Source: Anaerolineae bacterium
GTDB taxonomy: Bacteria; Chloroflexota; Anaerolineae; Aggregatilineales; UBA2796
DNA: 15,698 bases
NCBI GenBank assembly: GCA_020851855.1
Contig: JADZBY010000053.1
Location: 1 to 15,698, forward strand
Direction: 5' to 3'
Positions 14,673-15,698 of this stretch are shown here, piece by piece. A model generated the notes under the pieces. That model made no database searches. It saw only the letters and a program-made list of their open reading frames with translations, and had not been told where the DNA came from. Each line of letters starts with the position of its first letter. The stretch's first letter is position 1. The position numbers and the translations under genes are program-made.

Positions 14673-15698
14673 TCAGCTCTCCGTCTTATACACGAGCGAT
14701 GCGGCGACGAGATTCGCGCTCAGGTTCAGGGAGATGGTCGCCAAACCACGCGCCACGGCGGACACCGTGGCCGGGAGAAGCTGCGCGTAGGCTGTCCTAT
14801 CGATGTGGTCCGGCTCGACGGCGCGCTGTTTGGCCAGTTCCAGCGTCTCGTGCAGGCAGTCGACGAGGTCCTGCCAGCGCCATGCGCCGGTCCGGTCGGG
14901 CGCGATGGCCAGCAGCAGGGCGTTGGGCGCTTCGGCGTTGGGCCGGTTGAAGTGAAAGGCGATGCCCGTCGTCTCTTCCTGGCGGGGAATGACCTCGGTC
15001 CATTCGTCCAGGATTAGCCCACCCTGCGGCTGCGCCGGATCGTAGCCGGGCCGCGTCTGGAGCAGGATGGAGAGCTTGTCGCCGGGGATGGGCTGGCTGG
15101 GGTCAAAGGGCAGCGCCAACCAGCGGTCCGCCGGGCCATGCGGAAGCTGCATCACAGTCACGCCGGCAGCACCGGCGCTGGCCGGATCGAAGGCCTCGGC
15201 CAGCAGGCGCAGCGTTTCCAGCGCGGCGGCTTTCGGGCGCACCAGGCTCACACCTTGCAGCCATTCATCCACGGCCAGCGCAGGCGCGCCGGCCAATAAT
15301 CCGGCCCGGCCCGCATAGGCGTTGGCCACTTCCGCCGGGTTGTGAAAGGCGAACAGTGGGATGGCGCGGAACGAGTCGCCAAAGAGCGCCTTTCCGGCCT
15401 GCATGGCCGCCTCGGCGCGCTGGTCGGCGGTCAGGCTGCCGCTCTGGGCGCGCGTCAGGGCCTCGTCGGCAGCGTCCAGGCGCTTGGCAATGACGGCCAG
15501 CGTCGTATCGGCGCGCGAGACGAGGTCATCGCGCATGGCCAGCGCGAAGGCGTCGGCGTCCTCGCTATTCAGGCCCGCCGGGACCGCGTCCACCGCCGAA
15601 TAGGGCACGGCGTCCGGGATGCCATACGCCGCCGCCGCCAGAAGCTCCGCGCGCAGCGGCGAGAAGATGCCGCCGGGGAAGGGCAGCGCCGCCGTGCG
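14673..15698 (-). CDS. conserved protein of unknown function (C-terminal part)
   Basis: Function not recognised. The reading frame is open to the window edge, so the N-terminus is missing; 341 residues are visible, ending in YKTES. The visible part begins RTAALPFPGGIFSPLRAELL and continues AAAAYGIPDAVP. Later blocks include FGDSFRAIPLF (about 130-140), LDEWTEVIPRQEETTGIAFH and FNRPNAEAPNALLLAIAPD, with a helical end containing ETLELAKQRAVEP. There is no transmembrane segment. The ETTGIAFHFNRPNAEAPNALL-type block is too well formed to be random and suggests an old, widely shared family. The gene is upstream of, and almost abuts, the 613-residue unknown gene, so the pair is one transcription unit whose promoter lies beyond the window. 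Confidence 0.83.
   Translation of the reverse strand, partial: RTAALPFPGGIFSPLRAELLAAAAYGIPDAVPYSAVDAVPAGLNSEDADAFALAMRDDLVSRADTTLAVIAKRLDAADEALTRAQSGSLTADQRAEAAMQAGKALFGDSFRAIPLFAFHNPAEVANAYAGRAGLLAGAPALAVDEWLQGVSLVRPKAAALETLRLLAEAFDPASAGAAGVTVMQLPHGPADRWLALPFDPSQPIPGDKLSILLQTRPGYDPAQPQGGLILDEWTEVIPRQEETTGIAFHFNRPNAEAPNALLLAIAPDRTGAWRWQDLVDCLHETLELAKQRAVEPDHIDRTAYAQLLPATVSAVARGLATISLNLSANLVAASLVYKTES

Noticed and set aside
1..15698. CRISPR array, tRNA/rRNA genes, integrase or insertion sequence
   Set aside because: No regularly spaced direct repeats, cloverleaf or rRNA sequences, or transposase motifs were found on either strand.

Overview
The window is GC-rich, densely coding bacterial DNA. 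The ribosomal-protein cluster (rpsP, KH-domain khpA, rimM), the family-level protein matches and the many C/G-rich palindromic intergenic repeats suggest a member of the Chloroflexota (Anaerolineae-like). That placement is an inference, not proven by any single marker here. There are no tRNA, rRNA, CRISPR, integrase or transposase genes; the region looks chromosomal.

Left part (1-3653, + strand): the end of rpsP (S16), khpA, rimM, then dprA with a plausible promoter of its own, then manC 19 bases downstream with a strong ribosome binding site. This joins translation and RNA maturation genes to DNA-uptake processing and GDP-mannose synthesis. The trmD/rplS genes that often follow rimM are absent.

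Middle (3654-6450): a 462-base gap holds a double-hairpin repeat, smaller palindromes and two candidate tandem promoters. They precede an uncharacterised protein with two membrane segments, which ends at a clear intrinsic terminator. Next comes an uncharacterised helical protein that converges on the minus-strand genes across a second copy of the double-hairpin repeat.

Minus-strand block 9489-6451: pdxS (PLP synthase subunit), a radical SAM protein with a CX4CX2C cluster motif, and an APH(6)-type small-molecule kinase form a likely operon. pdxT, the usual glutaminase partner, is not in it. The pdxS leader carries a perfect TATAAT, tandem 8-base repeats one helical turn apart and small inverted repeats.

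Minus-strand block 12455-9755: a GH127-type glycosidase with a strong promoter overlapped by an inverted-repeat operator candidate, followed by a stand-alone von Willebrand A protein with an intact MIDAS motif. A nested palindromic element lies between the VWA gene and pdxS.

Right part (15698-12828, minus strand): two abutting large genes of unknown function with strongly conserved-looking motifs, the upstream one cut by the window edge. They form a translationally coupled module and are the best candidate for an undescribed system here. A cluster of three G/C hairpins separates their end from the glycosidase promoter.
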